From positions 1 to 64,000 of the forward strand of contig CALCKW010000028.1 in the NCBI GenBank assembly GCA_937965695.1: DNA of 64,000 nt. The letters run 5' to 3'. The notes beneath the pieces are model-generated. The model was not told the DNA's origin, searched no databases, and worked only from the letters and a program-made list of their open reading frames with translations. A program made the position numbers and the translations under genes. This DNA is from an uncultured Granulosicoccaceae bacterium (GTDB taxonomy: Bacteria > Pseudomonadota > Gammaproteobacteria > CALCKW01). Of this stretch, positions 55,343-64,000 are shown one piece after another; the first letter of the stretch is position 1; every line of letters begins with the position of its first letter.

Positions 55343-56629
55343 GTGTCGATTTTAATTGGCTGCATAGCGGATGATCTGACAGGGGCTACTGACCTCGCAA
55401 TGATATTAGCTAGAGAAGGATTAAAGACAATACAAGTTGTTGGCGTTCCTGAAACTGGCTTGGATTTATCCGACGCAGACGCAGTTGTTATTGCATTGAA
55501 GTCCAGAACAATACCTGTCAAGGATGCCGTAGATCTTTCACTTCACGCCTGTGACTGGTTAAAGGCTTCAGGTGCCGGTCAAATTTTTTTCAAGTACTGC
55601 TCCACCTTTGATTCGACAGACGCCGGCAACATAGGGCCTGTGACAGATGCCCTGATGACACAGCTCGGCGCACCAGTCACCATTGCCTGTCCAGCATTTC
55701 CCGAAAACGGTCGAACGGTATACAAGGGGCATCTTTTTGTTAACGACTGCCTGTTGTCTGAGTCTTCGTTGCGTCACCATCCGCTAACACCCATGCATGA
55801 TTCTAAACTTTCGCGTGTTCTTGCAAAACAGAGTTCATCGCACGTGGGCAATATCTATGTTGATCAAGTCGAGCAGGGGGCCCCGTCAATTCTCAAAGCT
55901 ATGCTCCAACCGGGATTGGCAGAGCACACAATTTTTATTGTAGATGCAACGAACAATACACATCTGCGCTCAATTGGCATGGCGGCTAAAGATCTCCCGC
56001 TCGTCACTGGAGGTTCAGCTGTGGCGATGGGATTGGTCGACAATTTTAAATTACAAGGACTGCTGAGAGATGAAACCACTGAGCTCGATTTTTTTGTTTC
56101 TCATGGAAAAACTGTCGTCTTAGCTGGAAGTTGTTCTGAAACAACTTTGGCACAGGTCGATCACGCAAAGAGGCTGATGCCCAGTTTTCGAATCGACGCA
56201 AAAGCGCTGCTCTGTGGCAAACCAGTTGTCAGTGAGGTGTTGCGATGGGCTGTGTCTCATGGTGATCAAGAAAAAAAACTTCTGATTTACTCTTCCGCTA
56301 CACCGGATGAACTTGCGTTAGTTCAAGAGGAGGGTGATTCAAGAGATCTCGGTTCAAGCATCGAGTCAATAATGGGAGAGCTCGCTTATCGCTTGTCTGC
56401 CGAACAGGGCGTACATCGATTTGTCGTTGCTGGAGGCGAAACATCAGGTGCTGTCATAAACGCGCTTAAAGTGAAATCCTTACAAATTGGGCCAACCATC
56501 GAAACAGGTGTTCCTTGGACAAAAAGCACTGATGGCTCGAACTTAGCCTTAGCGCTGAAGTCTGGGAATTTTGGAAGCGTCGATTTCTTTCTGAAAGCCA
56601 TAAAAAAACTGGATTGTTTGAGCGGGTGA
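55343..56629 (+). CDS. Four-carbon acid sugar kinase (DUF1537 family)
   Basis: Kinases of this family phosphorylate threonate, erythronate and similar acids (family knowledge). IGCIADDLTGATDLAMIL opens the N-domain, FKYCSTFDSTDAGNIGPVTDAL is the substrate loop, and AGGETSGAVINALKVKSLQIG plus VPWTKS form the C-terminal ATP-binding part. The length (428 residues) is normal. The GTG start is eight bases after the dehydrogenase stop, so the two are cotranscribed. The usual partner PdxA2 is not present. Confidence 0.92.
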   Translation: MSILIGCIADDLTGATDLAMILAREGLKTIQVVGVPETGLDLSDADAVVIALKSRTIPVKDAVDLSLHACDWLKASGAGQIFFKYCSTFDSTDAGNIGPVTDALMTQLGAPVTIACPAFPENGRTVYKGHLFVNDCLLSESSLRHHPLTPMHDSKLSRVLAKQSSSHVGNIYVDQVEQGAPSILKAMLQPGLAEHTIFIVDATNNTHLRSIGMAAKDLPLVTGGSAVAMGLVDNFKLQGLLRDETTELDFFVSHGKTVVLAGSCSETTLAQVDHAKRLMPSFRIDAKALLCGKPVVSEVLRWAVSHGDQEKKLLIYSSATPDELALVQEEGDSRDLGSSIESIMGELAYRLSAEQGVHRFVVAGGETSGAVINALKVKSLQIGPTIETGVPWTKSTDGSNLALALKSGNFGSVDFFLKAIKKLDCLSG

Positions 56630-56850
56630 CTTGCTTGCAATAATAGAGATCGCTTCGTTAAAAAAGCATTGCCGATGGTCGACTTGCTAGTGGTGTAAGC
56701 ATTCGAATCGTTTTGCGATGTTCAGTGGACCGCAATGCTTGCCGGTGGAGCGACAGTGTTGAGCAAAGCAGAGACAATTGCGGCGCGGTCAGGTTTTTAT
56801 CAAAGCTAGGGTTGTGCATTCTTTATTACACAGAAACGGGGTCGTCGAAT

Positions 56851-57147
56851 ATGTTTGTTGTGCTAGTGCACTTTCAAGTCGAACAGGGCTTTAAAAAACA
56901 GTTCCATGAAGCCTTAAGGCTTCAGGCGCAAAATTCGATAGAACAGGAAGAGCATTGTCACGTTTTCGATGTCTGCCAGAGCAATGACAATCCACTCTGC
57001 TTCGTCTTGTATGAGCTCTACAGTGACGAGGCAGCGTTCAATGCACACTTAGAATCAGCTCATTTTCATGCTTTTGATCAACGAGTTTCTCCGTGGGTAA
57101 CAAGCAAGTCAGTGCAATTGATGACGCGAACGAGCATCGCCCACTGA
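56851..57147 (+). CDS. Antibiotic biosynthesis monooxygenase (ABM) domain protein
   Basis: A 98-residue protein with the dimeric alpha-beta ABM fold seen in quinol monooxygenases such as YgiN and in LsrG. VLVHFQVEQGFKKQFHEAL, EEHCHVFDVCQSND and LYELYSDEAAFNAHLESAHF are typical. Its role is not shown; it may belong to the catabolic locus, because such proteins often accompany sugar-acid genes. The ATG at 56851 is the family-like start; an open frame extends to 56713. Confidence 0.85.
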   Translation: MFVVLVHFQVEQGFKKQFHEALRLQAQNSIEQEEHCHVFDVCQSNDNPLCFVLYELYSDEAAFNAHLESAHFHAFDQRVSPWVTSKSVQLMTRTSIAH

Positions 57148-57264
57148 AATCAAGCTTTCTGGACAGAAAGCTCCTTTAATTCGGGCTTAGGCCCAACGCT
57201 AGTCGCAGCAAAGTGCTATATGCGTCATAATAGAGGGTCGAGTAATTTCTGTGAAAATCCAGCT

Positions 57265-58542
57265 ATGTCCACCCAAGGTGAAGCGTCCGAAGTCGAAACA
57301 TATGTCTACAGCCTAGGTGCTGCAGCTAAGCGTGCAGCTAGGCAATTGGCACGAGCCCCGGCAGCGACACGCAACGCGGCTTTGCTCGCTATGGCCGATG
57401 CCATCGAAGCAAGCGCTGACACGCTGCGAAACGAGAACGCCAAAGACCTAGAGGCAGGGCGTGCCAATGGCTTGGCGGATGCACTGCTCGATCGCCTAGA
57501 ACTAACACCAGAGCGGATTCGAGGCATGGCCGATGGTGTTCGAGAAGTCGCTGCTTTAGCCGACCCTGTTGGCGAAATAGCTGACATGCGCCAGCAGCCC
57601 TCTGGTCTTACCGTGGGCAAGATGCGAGTGCCTCTGGGTGTCATCGGCATCATCTATGAGTCACGTCCGAATGTGACTATTGATGCTGCAGTGCTCTGTC
57701 TAAAGGCGGGTAATGCCACTATTTTGCGTGGTGGGTCTGAGGCTATCCATTCCAATTTGGCCATTGCAGAGGTTATCAAGCGGGGTTTGGCTGCAGCAGG
57801 CTTAACCGATGCTTGCGTGCAAGTGATCAACACGCGTGATCGTACAGCCGTGTCGGCACTATTAAAAATGGATGAATTTGTCGATGTGGTGATTCCGCGC
57901 GGTGGCAAAGGACTTATCCAGCGCGTCAGTGAGGACGCTCGCGTGCCGGTGCTCTACCACTTAGATGGAATATGTCACGTTTATGTGGATGATCACGCCG
58001 ACCTTCAGATGGCTGAAGATGTAGCGTTTAACTCCAAAACTTATCGCTATGGTATATGCGGATCTATGGAAACGTTGTTGGTACATGTTCAGGTCGCCGC
58101 CAATTTTTTACCAAAAATCGGTTTGCGCTTTTCTGAGCACGGAGTTGAGATGCGTGCCTGTGCGCGTGCTCAACCGTTGCTAAAAAATAGCTTGGCCGCC
58201 ACCGAAGCAGACTGGCAGACAGAGCATCTTGGACCAGTTGTTTCCATTCGTGTTGTCGATGATATGGACGATGCTATCGACCACATTGAAAGCCATGGCT
58301 CGCATCACACCGATGCCATTATTACTAATGATCTGCAGCGCTCACAGCGCTTTCTAAGAGAAGTAGACTCTGCCTCTGTGATGGTTAACGCGGCCACTTG
58401 CTTCGCAGACGGCAATCAATATGGTCTAGGTGCTGAAATAGGCATTAGCACGGGCAAGCTTCACGCGCGCGGACCCGTTGGTGTCGTGGGTCTAACCACC
58501 CAAAAATTTATTGTTCACGGCGACGGTGCGATACGTGGTTGA
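57265..58542 (+). CDS. proA: Gamma-glutamyl phosphate reductase ProA
   Basis: The second enzyme of proline synthesis. It belongs to the aldehyde dehydrogenase superfamily; the catalytic Cys is in [10 protein letters not shown], and [20 protein letters not shown] and [15 protein letters not shown] are diagnostic. [18 protein letters not shown] closes the domain. The ATG at 57265 gives 425 residues; an upstream GTG at 57220 is less likely. It is followed by nadD with little or no gap. The proA-nadD-rsfS-rlmH run is common. Confidence 0.96.
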   Translation: MSTQGEASEVETYVYSLGAAAKRAARQLARAPAATRNAALLAMADAIEASADTLRNENAKDLEAGRANGLADALLDRLELTPERIRGMADGVREVAALADPVGEIADMRQQPSGLTVGKMRVPLGVIGIIYESRPNVTIDAAVLCLKAGNATILRGGSEAIHSNLAIAEVIKRGLAAAGLTDACVQVINTRDRTAVSALLKMDEFVDVVIPRGGKGLIQRVSEDARVPVLYHLDGICHVYVDDHADLQMAEDVAFNSKTYRYGICGSMETLLVHVQVAANFLPKIGLRFSEHGVEMRACARAQPLLKNSLAATEADWQTEHLGPVVSIRVVDDMDDAIDHIESHGSHHTDAIITNDLQRSQRFLREVDSASVMVNAATCFADGNQYGLGAEIGISTGKLHARGPVGVVGLTTQKFIVHGDGAIRG

Positions 58543-58570
58543 AGATGATTCGACGAGTTCAAAGGATTCT

Positions 58571-59167
58571 GTGCGGTCGATTGGCATACTAGGTGGCACA
58601 TTCGACCCTATCCACGTTGGTCATCTCCGACCTGCCATAGAAGTACAGCAGCTCTTATCACTCGACGAAATTCGACTGATTCCTTGCCATCGCACGAGCC
58701 ACCGTGAGCAACCTTTGCGAAGCTCCACCGTACGCAGCCACCTTTGCCAGTTGGCGGTTGATGAGTTGCCCGGCTTTGTGGTGGATAATCGGGAATTAGC
58801 GCGCGATACACTGTCCTACACCGCAGATACGCTGGCCGAACTGCATGCGGAGTACCCCGAGGCGCGCTTATACTTTTTGATGGGTGCCGACAGTTTTGAT
58901 TACTTCCAGCAGTGGCACCGCTGGGAGGAGATAGTTGAGCTGGCCACGCTGGTGGTGATGGCGAGACCTGGCACTAAATTAGGCACTGAGGCACTGGCGC
59001 TGCAGAGAAAAAAAAGTGATCGCATAGTGTTGGCACAGACCACAGAATTACGTATTTCCTCTACCGCCGTGCGGGCACTGCTGGCGCACGGGCAAGACCC
59101 GCGCTACCTGATCGCGGAACCGGTACGAGAGTACATTTTACAAGAACAGATTTACACGGAAAAATAA
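58571..59167 (+). CDS. nadD: Nicotinate-nucleotide adenylyltransferase NadD
   Basis: NadD joins ATP and nicotinate mononucleotide on the way to NAD. GGTFDPIHVGHLRPA is the nucleotidyltransferase motif and ISSTAVRALL the second signature. The GTG at 58571 gives VRSIGILGGTFDP, in line with the family N-terminus, and has AAGGA just upstream. The frame also opens at GTG 58535, GTG 58526 and TTG 58511, which would overlap proA; the start is not certain. The stop overlaps rsfS by one base. Confidence 0.94.
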   Translation: MRSIGILGGTFDPIHVGHLRPAIEVQQLLSLDEIRLIPCHRTSHREQPLRSSTVRSHLCQLAVDELPGFVVDNRELARDTLSYTADTLAELHAEYPEARLYFLMGADSFDYFQQWHRWEEIVELATLVVMARPGTKLGTEALALQRKKSDRIVLAQTTELRISSTAVRALLAHGQDPRYLIAEPVREYILQEQIYTEK

Positions 59168-59535
59168 TGACAGAAAAAGAAACACCACTGCGACCCGAAC
59201 AGCTTATCCAGCTGGTTGAAACCGCACTCGAAGATCTCAAAGCTGTTGAGTTAGTCAATATCGATGTCAGCGAAAAATCAAGCTTTGCAGATAACATGCT
59301 TGTCTGCACGGGTACATCACGTCGCCATGTCGTCTCATTGGCCGACCATGTCATGCTCGAAGCTAAAAAAGCTGGCCACCCAGCTAGAGGTGAGGGTCTT
59401 GAAAGTGGCGAGTGGGCGTTGGTCGATCTGGGCGATGTGATTGTGCATGTGATGCAGAAAAGCACACGCGATCTCTATGAACTGGAGAAACTTTGGTCTA
59501 TGGCACCGCCCTCGGCGGAGGCAAGCGGCGAATAA
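59167..59535 (+). CDS. rsfS: Ribosome silencing factor RsfS
   Basis: RsfS binds ribosomal protein L14 and blocks joining of the subunits under starvation. VNIDVSEKSSFADNMLVCTGTS, VSLADHVMLEAKKAG and GLESGEWALVDLGDVIVHVM are the family segments. The length (122 residues) is a little above that of E. coli RsfS (105). It shares one base with the nadD stop and is followed by rlmH, the classical trio. Confidence 0.96.
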   Translation: MTEKETPLRPEQLIQLVETALEDLKAVELVNIDVSEKSSFADNMLVCTGTSRRHVVSLADHVMLEAKKAGHPARGEGLESGEWALVDLGDVIVHVMQKSTRDLYELEKLWSMAPPSAEASGE

Positions 59536-59567
59536 TGGGCACTTTTGCCAGCTTGGGGCGCTAAAGC

Positions 59568-60041
59568 GTGCGAATGCACCTGCTGGCTATAGGTCACCGT
59601 ATGCCTCCATGGGTGCAGCAAGGTTACGGTGAATACGCGCAGCGCATCAAAGGCGACTTCAGCCTGCAGCTACATGAAATCCCCGCTGCGAAGCGCAGTA
59701 AGGCTGCCACCGTGCCGCGTATGATGGATGAAGAAGGCGCTCGGCTGCTTTCAGCTATGCCAAAAGATGGACGCCTGGTAGCGTTAGATGGCCGTGGCCG
59801 AAATTGGAGCACTGAGCAGTTGGCGGAACAGCTGGAGCGCTGGTCGGTGGATGGTCGCGAACTAGCCTTCGCGGTGGGTGGTCCTGACGGGCACAGCAAA
59901 GCGGTGCTGGACGCCAGCGAAGCACAATGGTCTTTGTCACCACTGACATTCCCTCATCCACTGGTTCGCGTGCTGTTAGCCGAACAGCTATACCGAGCGT
60001 TAACTATTCTGCGGGGGCATCCCTATCACCGCGCCGAATAA
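59568..60041 (+). CDS. rlmH: 23S rRNA pseudouridine-1915 N3-methyltransferase RlmH
   Basis: RlmH methylates pseudouridine 1915 of helix 69 in the assembled 70S ribosome. It is a SPOUT protein with the knot near the C-terminus: LDGRGRNWST, FAVGGPDGHSKAVL and LRGHPYHRAE. The start may be GTG 59568 (157 residues) or ATG 59574 (155 residues, as in E. coli). It follows rsfS by 32 bases. Confidence 0.96.
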   Translation: MRMHLLAIGHRMPPWVQQGYGEYAQRIKGDFSLQLHEIPAAKRSKAATVPRMMDEEGARLLSAMPKDGRLVALDGRGRNWSTEQLAEQLERWSVDGRELAFAVGGPDGHSKAVLDASEAQWSLSPLTFPHPLVRVLLAEQLYRALTILRGHPYHRAE

Positions 60042-60151
60042 GATTCGGCTCTCACGCGTCAAAGGAGCTTTCTCGACGCGGCGCATAGCCGTTGTTAGTT
60101 TTTTAGGCTATAAATGTTTTTCTATTAAAAACAATAGCTTGAAAGGTCTCA

Positions 60152-60769
60152 ATGACGACTGACCCAACAGCAAGTTTGGTGCTAGCCAGCGCCTCACCTC
60201 GAAGATTGGAGTTGCTGCAGCAATTAGGCTTGCAAGTCTCTGTTATACCTGCTGATATTGATGAAACACCGCTGCCAAATGAAGGCCCGCGCGAATATGT
60301 CAGTCGTGTATCAGTAGAGAAGGCGATAGCGGTACAAGCTGTGCTGGGGAACAGCGAAAATAAAATTATCATCGCTGCGGATACTTCTGTGGTGATTGGG
60401 CGTCAAATACTAGGTAAACCGCAAGATGCTGAAGATTGTGAACGCATGCTTGGCAGTCTCTCAGGCCGTGAACACTCTGTGCTGAGCAGTGTTGTGGTAG
60501 CGGGTGGCCGAGTACCCATGGCACACCGGTTGTGTGAAACCCGCGTGTGGATGCGAGAGACGACCCGCAGTGAAAGAGCGGCCTATTGGGCCTCTGGAGA
60601 GCCTGTTGGCAAGGCCGGCGGATATGCAATCCAGGGTTTAGGCGCTGTGTTTGTTGAAAGAATCGAGGGTAACTACGCCACGGTGGTGGGGTTGCCAGTT
60701 TTTGAATTATCGACCTTACTGGCGCTGCACGGCATAGATCTGCTCGGCGCGCTGGGGGATTGCAAGTGA
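60152..60769 (+). CDS. maf: Maf-type nucleoside triphosphate pyrophosphatase (YhdE type)
   Basis: Maf proteins hydrolyse dTTP and UTP or modified nucleotides. VLASASPRRLELLQQLG is the phosphate loop, DETPLPNEGPREYVSRVSVEKA and AADTSVVIGRQILGKPQD are the remaining motifs. Its place before rng is that of E. coli yhdE. The stop overlaps rng by four bases (GTGA). Confidence 0.93.
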   Translation: MTTDPTASLVLASASPRRLELLQQLGLQVSVIPADIDETPLPNEGPREYVSRVSVEKAIAVQAVLGNSENKIIIAADTSVVIGRQILGKPQDAEDCERMLGSLSGREHSVLSSVVVAGGRVPMAHRLCETRVWMRETTRSERAAYWASGEPVGKAGGYAIQGLGAVFVERIEGNYATVVGLPVFELSTLLALHGIDLLGALGDCK

Positions 60770-62223
60770 GCGAAGAATTACTGGTCAATGCCTCTCCTGA
60801 AGAGACGCGCATCGCCACGATAGAAAACGGTGTTTTGGCAGAGCTCTGGGTAGAGCGAGCGAACAAACGTGGATTAGTGGGGAACATCTATCAAGGCAAA
60901 GTAGTGCGGGTATTGCCTGGAATGGAAGCCGCCTTTGTCGAGATTGGACTCGATAGAGCTGCATTTTTGCATGTTTCTGATATTGCCTGGACTCCCTCTG
61001 AAGCTGATGTCAAAGAGCGTCCGAAGGCGATCCACGAACACCTGCACGAAGGGCAGATGTTACTGGTGCAAGTGGTGAAAGACCCGCTGGGTACCAAGGG
61101 CGCCCGCTTGACAACTCACGTCACCTTGCCGTCCCGCTATTTAGTGCTTATGCCATTGGATGACACGGTTGGTGTATCAACCAAAATAGAAGACCTCGAA
61201 GAGCGTGATCGTCTGCGCGATATCGTAGAGGACAGTGACCGGCAGGGCCATGGTTTTATTGTGCGTACCGCGGCCGAAGATGCCGATGAGGCGGCACTGC
61301 GGCATGACCGAGATTTTCTTTTGCGTTTATGGACGGTTGTCTCTCGTCGTGCCAAAGATCAAACAGAAATCGGCGTCGTGCATCAGGATTTGCCGCTTGT
61401 GTTGCGTGTTCTACGCGATCTCGCTGGCGAGAACATCGAACGCATCCGTATTGACTCACGTGAGAATCTTTTAAAAGCTCGCGATTTCATGGCGGAATTT
61501 CTGCCGGAAAAACAGAACCTGTTGGAGCATTACCCAGGTGAGCGCCCAATCTTTGATATCTACAATGTAGAAGATGAAATTCTACGTGCGCTGAACACCA
61601 AGGTGCAGCTCAAGTCTGGAGGCTATCTGATTATTGATCAGACAGAATCGATGACGACTGTTGATGTCAATACCGGTGGCTTTGTTGGACACCGCAATCT
61701 AGAAGAAACAATTTTCAAAACAAACCTAGAAGCAGCGCAATCATTGGCAAGGCAACTTCGTCTAAGAAATTTGGGCGGAATTATCATCATCGACTTCATC
61801 GACATGATCGATGAAGACCACAAACGTCAAGTATTGCGTGCCTTGGAAAAATCGCTGGATCGCGATAACGCTAAAACGCAAGTCTGTTCTGTGTCGTCCC
61901 TCGGCCTTGTAGAGATGACGCGCAAACGCACGCGTGAAAGTTTGGAAGATCTTTTATGCGAAGCCTGTCCCAGCTGTGAAGGGCGAGGCAAAGTAAAAAC
62001 GGCCGAGTCGCTGTGCTATGAGATCTCCCGTGAAATTATCCGCCAGGTGCGCCAGTTTGATGTCAGCTCTCTAACAGTGCTGGCCGCACAAGATGTGGTC
62101 GATTTATTTTTAGACGATTTCTCTGACTACATGGCCGAACTCGAAGCCTTCGTCGCTGTGCCGATCCGCTTGCAAGGTGAACCGATATACACCCGCGAGC
62201 AGTATGACGTGGTACTTGTGTGA
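60766..62223 (+). CDS. rng: Ribonuclease G
   Basis: RNase G matures the 5' end of 16S rRNA and shares the catalytic half of RNase E without its tail. LVNASPEETRIATIENG, an S1 domain (about residues 35-120), the metal sites in VDVNTGGFVGHRN and IDFIDMI, and the zinc-link CPSCEGRG are present. At 485 residues it is the normal size. The GTG at 60766 overlaps the maf stop and has GGGGGA seven bases upstream. It is followed by yhdP, again overlapping by four bases. Confidence 0.97.
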   Translation: MSEELLVNASPEETRIATIENGVLAELWVERANKRGLVGNIYQGKVVRVLPGMEAAFVEIGLDRAAFLHVSDIAWTPSEADVKERPKAIHEHLHEGQMLLVQVVKDPLGTKGARLTTHVTLPSRYLVLMPLDDTVGVSTKIEDLEERDRLRDIVEDSDRQGHGFIVRTAAEDADEAALRHDRDFLLRLWTVVSRRAKDQTEIGVVHQDLPLVLRVLRDLAGENIERIRIDSRENLLKARDFMAEFLPEKQNLLEHYPGERPIFDIYNVEDEILRALNTKVQLKSGGYLIIDQTESMTTVDVNTGGFVGHRNLEETIFKTNLEAAQSLARQLRLRNLGGIIIIDFIDMIDEDHKRQVLRALEKSLDRDNAKTQVCSVSSLGLVEMTRKRTRESLEDLLCEACPSCEGRGKVKTAESLCYEISREIIRQVRQFDVSSLTVLAAQDVVDLFLDDFSDYMAELEAFVAVPIRLQGEPIYTREQYDVVLV

Positions 62224-64000
62224 GCGAAAAGGATAACAAAAGAAGCAAAGTTTCGCGGCACATGAAGCGAGTGCCTGCGCACGTCCGACGTATGCCAGAA
62301 CATATGCGGCGGATGCCAGAGCACATGAAGCGCGTTCCGGTTAAAAAAGCCGCTCGAGCTAGTGGTTCTGTAGCGCTCTGGTTAAGTTTTTTTGCCCTTT
62401 TTCTCATTTGCATTGCCGTTAGCTTGGGCCGGTGGTGGGCACCTGTGTATGTCGAGACCCATCGTCAAGAACTCATGGCCCAGATATCCGAAGCTGCTGG
62501 CGTCGACCTTGTCAGTGACGACATGACATTAGTCTGGAGTCGATGGGGTCCGCGCTTGCAATTAACAGGTCTAACTGTTCGTGGTGAGAATGGTGAGATT
62601 TCGGCCTCTTTGGATAAGGCGCAATTCAGCGCGAATGTCTACAAAATGCTGGTGCTCGGCAAGCTGATCGTCGACGACGTTGAGGTAGAGGGTTTGCATT
62701 TGGACGTGCTGCGCAGTGTAGAGGGCAAATGGAGACTAGCGCTCAGCAGTGAAGATCAACCCGTGCAGGAGGGTCGTGATTGGTTTGAAGTTCTAGGGCG
62801 GTTCCGCTGGCTCAATCTCAAAGATTCAGTCATCACTTTTAAAGACCAGAAGCGCCAACGCCAGTACGTGGTTGATGGCGTAACAGTTGTTGCTAATCAT
62901 TACGACGATCGATATCGCATCAGTGTCGACGGTGACCTGCCGCCACATCTCGGTAAAAAACTACAGCTAATTGCGGATTTACGCGGTGAGGCTGGAAACG
63001 AGCTCAGTGGTGAAATGTATCTTGGCATGGAGCAATTTAACTTAACTGAGTTTGGTACGGCGATAGGCACTGAGAAAGCGAGAATCAGTGGCAATCTAGA
63101 TCAGCTCAAATATTGGCAGCAAATGACTGCTGGGAAAAGTACCAACGGTCAATTGGAGTTTCGTGCGGAGAATCTGAACGTTCAGCGATCTGGTGAAGAC
63201 AAACCCTGGACCGTCGAGCTGGCTGAAATGGCGCTGGGCTGGGAACGTCAGGAAGACGATTGGGACGTCTGGTTGGATAACCTGACACTCGCCTCTGACG
63301 GCGAGGCATGGCGCAGTGGATATACACGTGCAAAACGCAGTGCCGATGGCACTGTTCAGGCGCAAGGAGAACAGCTCCGATTAGGATCCATCGCTTTGCT
63401 GTTGGCACAGCTCAGCCAGATTGATGCTGTTGAGGCAATTGCTGAAGCTGCTCAAGAATATGACCCACGTGGTGACCTTGTGTCGTGGCGCTTGTTACTA
63501 GAGCCTGATCAATCCGGCCAAATGAACACCGCGTTTGAAGGCTTGATCAGTGGGCTTAATATCACCTCGGTCGATGAGCAACCGGGTGTCGAAGGTTTTG
63601 ATGCTTTAGTCAGAATTCAGAACAATCAAATGACCGCTCGAATCAACAGCGCTGATCTACGTTTCGTCGCGCCCAAAATTTTTCCTCAAGCCTTACAATT
63701 CGACAGCGTCACTGGCTTGCTCTCCGCCAAACTTCATCCAGTCGACTGGTGGGTGAGCAGCGACTCATTGAAGCTGGAGACAGGAGAAGCCTCGATGGAA
63801 GCGGTGTTCGACATTCGAAAACCACCTGACTACCCAGGGCTTGCAATAAACCTTCGCACTGAGTTCGAAGATATCGCAGCTGAGGTCCTTCCCCGCTTTT
63901 ACCCTGAGGGGATCATGAGGCCGGCGCTGGTCAATTGGTTGAAAGAGGGTGTGCGTGGCGGCACCGTTCGTGAAGGCGAGTTTGTTTTTCGTGGATATAG
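62220..64000 (+). CDS. yhdP: YhdP-family (AsmA-like) envelope protein, N-terminal part (partial)
   Basis: The frame runs off the end of the window without a stop. YhdP and its relatives are large inner-membrane proteins that reach into the periplasm and move phospholipids to the outer membrane. The visible part has a basic cytoplasmic N-terminus with three heptad-like repeats (HxRRMPE type, residues 20-40). One membrane segment follows (about residues 51-70), then the start of the repeated beta domain with AELMAQISEAAGV-like QELMAQISEAAGVDL and LQLTGLTVRGENG. The order maf-rng-yhdP matches E. coli. The GTG start overlaps the rng stop. Confidence 0.92.
   Translation, partial: MSEKDNKRSKVSRHMKRVPAHVRRMPEHMRRMPEHMKRVPVKKAARASGSVALWLSFFALFLICIAVSLGRWWAPVYVETHRQELMAQISEAAGVDLVSDDMTLVWSRWGPRLQLTGLTVRGENGEISASLDKAQFSANVYKMLVLGKLIVDDVEVEGLHLDVLRSVEGKWRLALSSEDQPVQEGRDWFEVLGRFRWLNLKDSVITFKDQKRQRQYVVDGVTVVANHYDDRYRISVDGDLPPHLGKKLQLIADLRGEAGNELSGEMYLGMEQFNLTEFGTAIGTEKARISGNLDQLKYWQQMTAGKSTNGQLEFRAENLNVQRSGEDKPWTVELAEMALGWERQEDDWDVWLDNLTLASDGEAWRSGYTRAKRSADGTVQAQGEQLRLGSIALLLAQLSQIDAVEAIAEAAQEYDPRGDLVSWRLLLEPDQSGQMNTAFEGLISGLNITSVDEQPGVEGFDALVRIQNNQMTARINSADLRFVAPKIFPQALQFDSVTGLLSAKLHPVDWWVSSDSLKLETGEASMEAVFDIRKPPDYPGLAINLRTEFEDIAAEVLPRFYPEGIMRPALVNWLKEGVRGGTVREGEFVFRGY

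Overview
The window looks like a chromosomal stretch from a marine-type gammaproteobacterium of roughly 50 percent GC. The reason is gene order. It carries amiB-mutL-miaA, rnhA-dnaQ, bamE-recN-nadK, mutS-pncC-recA-recX-alaS-lysC-csrA-tRNA-Ser-tRNA-Arg, efp-epmA, gph-ubiG and nadD-rsfS-rlmH plus maf-rng-yhdP, all close to blocks known from Pseudomonas and its relatives. MutL keeps its endonuclease motif and no mutH is present. I cannot name the genus.

Layout. 1-8,000: the end of an ABC ATPase, RNase E, RluC, SppA, TsaE and a cell-wall amidase. 8,000-20,200: mutL, miaA, cysM, a double-FHA protein, a possible structured RNA, a methyltransferase, rnhA, dnaQ, smpB, the ratA-rnfH pair, bamE, recN and nadK. 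20,300-30,600: mutS, pncC, recA, recX, alaS, lysC, csrA and two tRNAs, with LexA boxes at recN and recA. 30,600-34,100: an accessory pair on the minus strand. One gene is an orphan Cas6-like protein carrying what reads as a degenerate, truncated reverse-transcriptase domain. The other is a REC-PAS-EAL protein whose catalytic residues have been lost. 34,300-43,800: efp, epmA, a HExxH protein, psd, a SCO protein, prmB, an MipA/OmpV protein, yciK, a 43-residue membrane protein, gph, ubiG, a HIT protein and yaeQ. 43,900-47,330: six small unrelated accessory genes, all on the plus strand. 47,400-57,150: a coiled-coil protein, then a catabolic locus on both sides of a divergent control region. 57,200-64,000: proA, nadD, rsfS, rlmH, maf, rng and the start of yhdP.

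How the genes work together. The DNA-repair genes (mutL, mutS, recA, recX, recN) and the RNA and translation genes (rne, rng, rluC, miaA, rlmH, smpB, alaS, efp, epmA, prmB, rsfS, two tRNAs) dominate the core. The catabolic locus joins a TRAP transporter, a GntR regulator, a Gfo/Idh/MocA dehydrogenase, an SMP-30 lactonase, an isopropylmalate-dehydrogenase-like enzyme and a DUF1537 four-carbon-acid-sugar kinase. I read it as a sugar-acid pathway in which the beta-decarboxylating dehydrogenase may stand where PdxA2 normally does.

The strongest candidate for something new is the Cas6-RT remnant at 30609-32261. It has no CRISPR array, cas1 or type III effector genes anywhere in the window, and it sits directly beyond a tRNA pair. 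All assignments rest on reading motifs and context. No database search was run.
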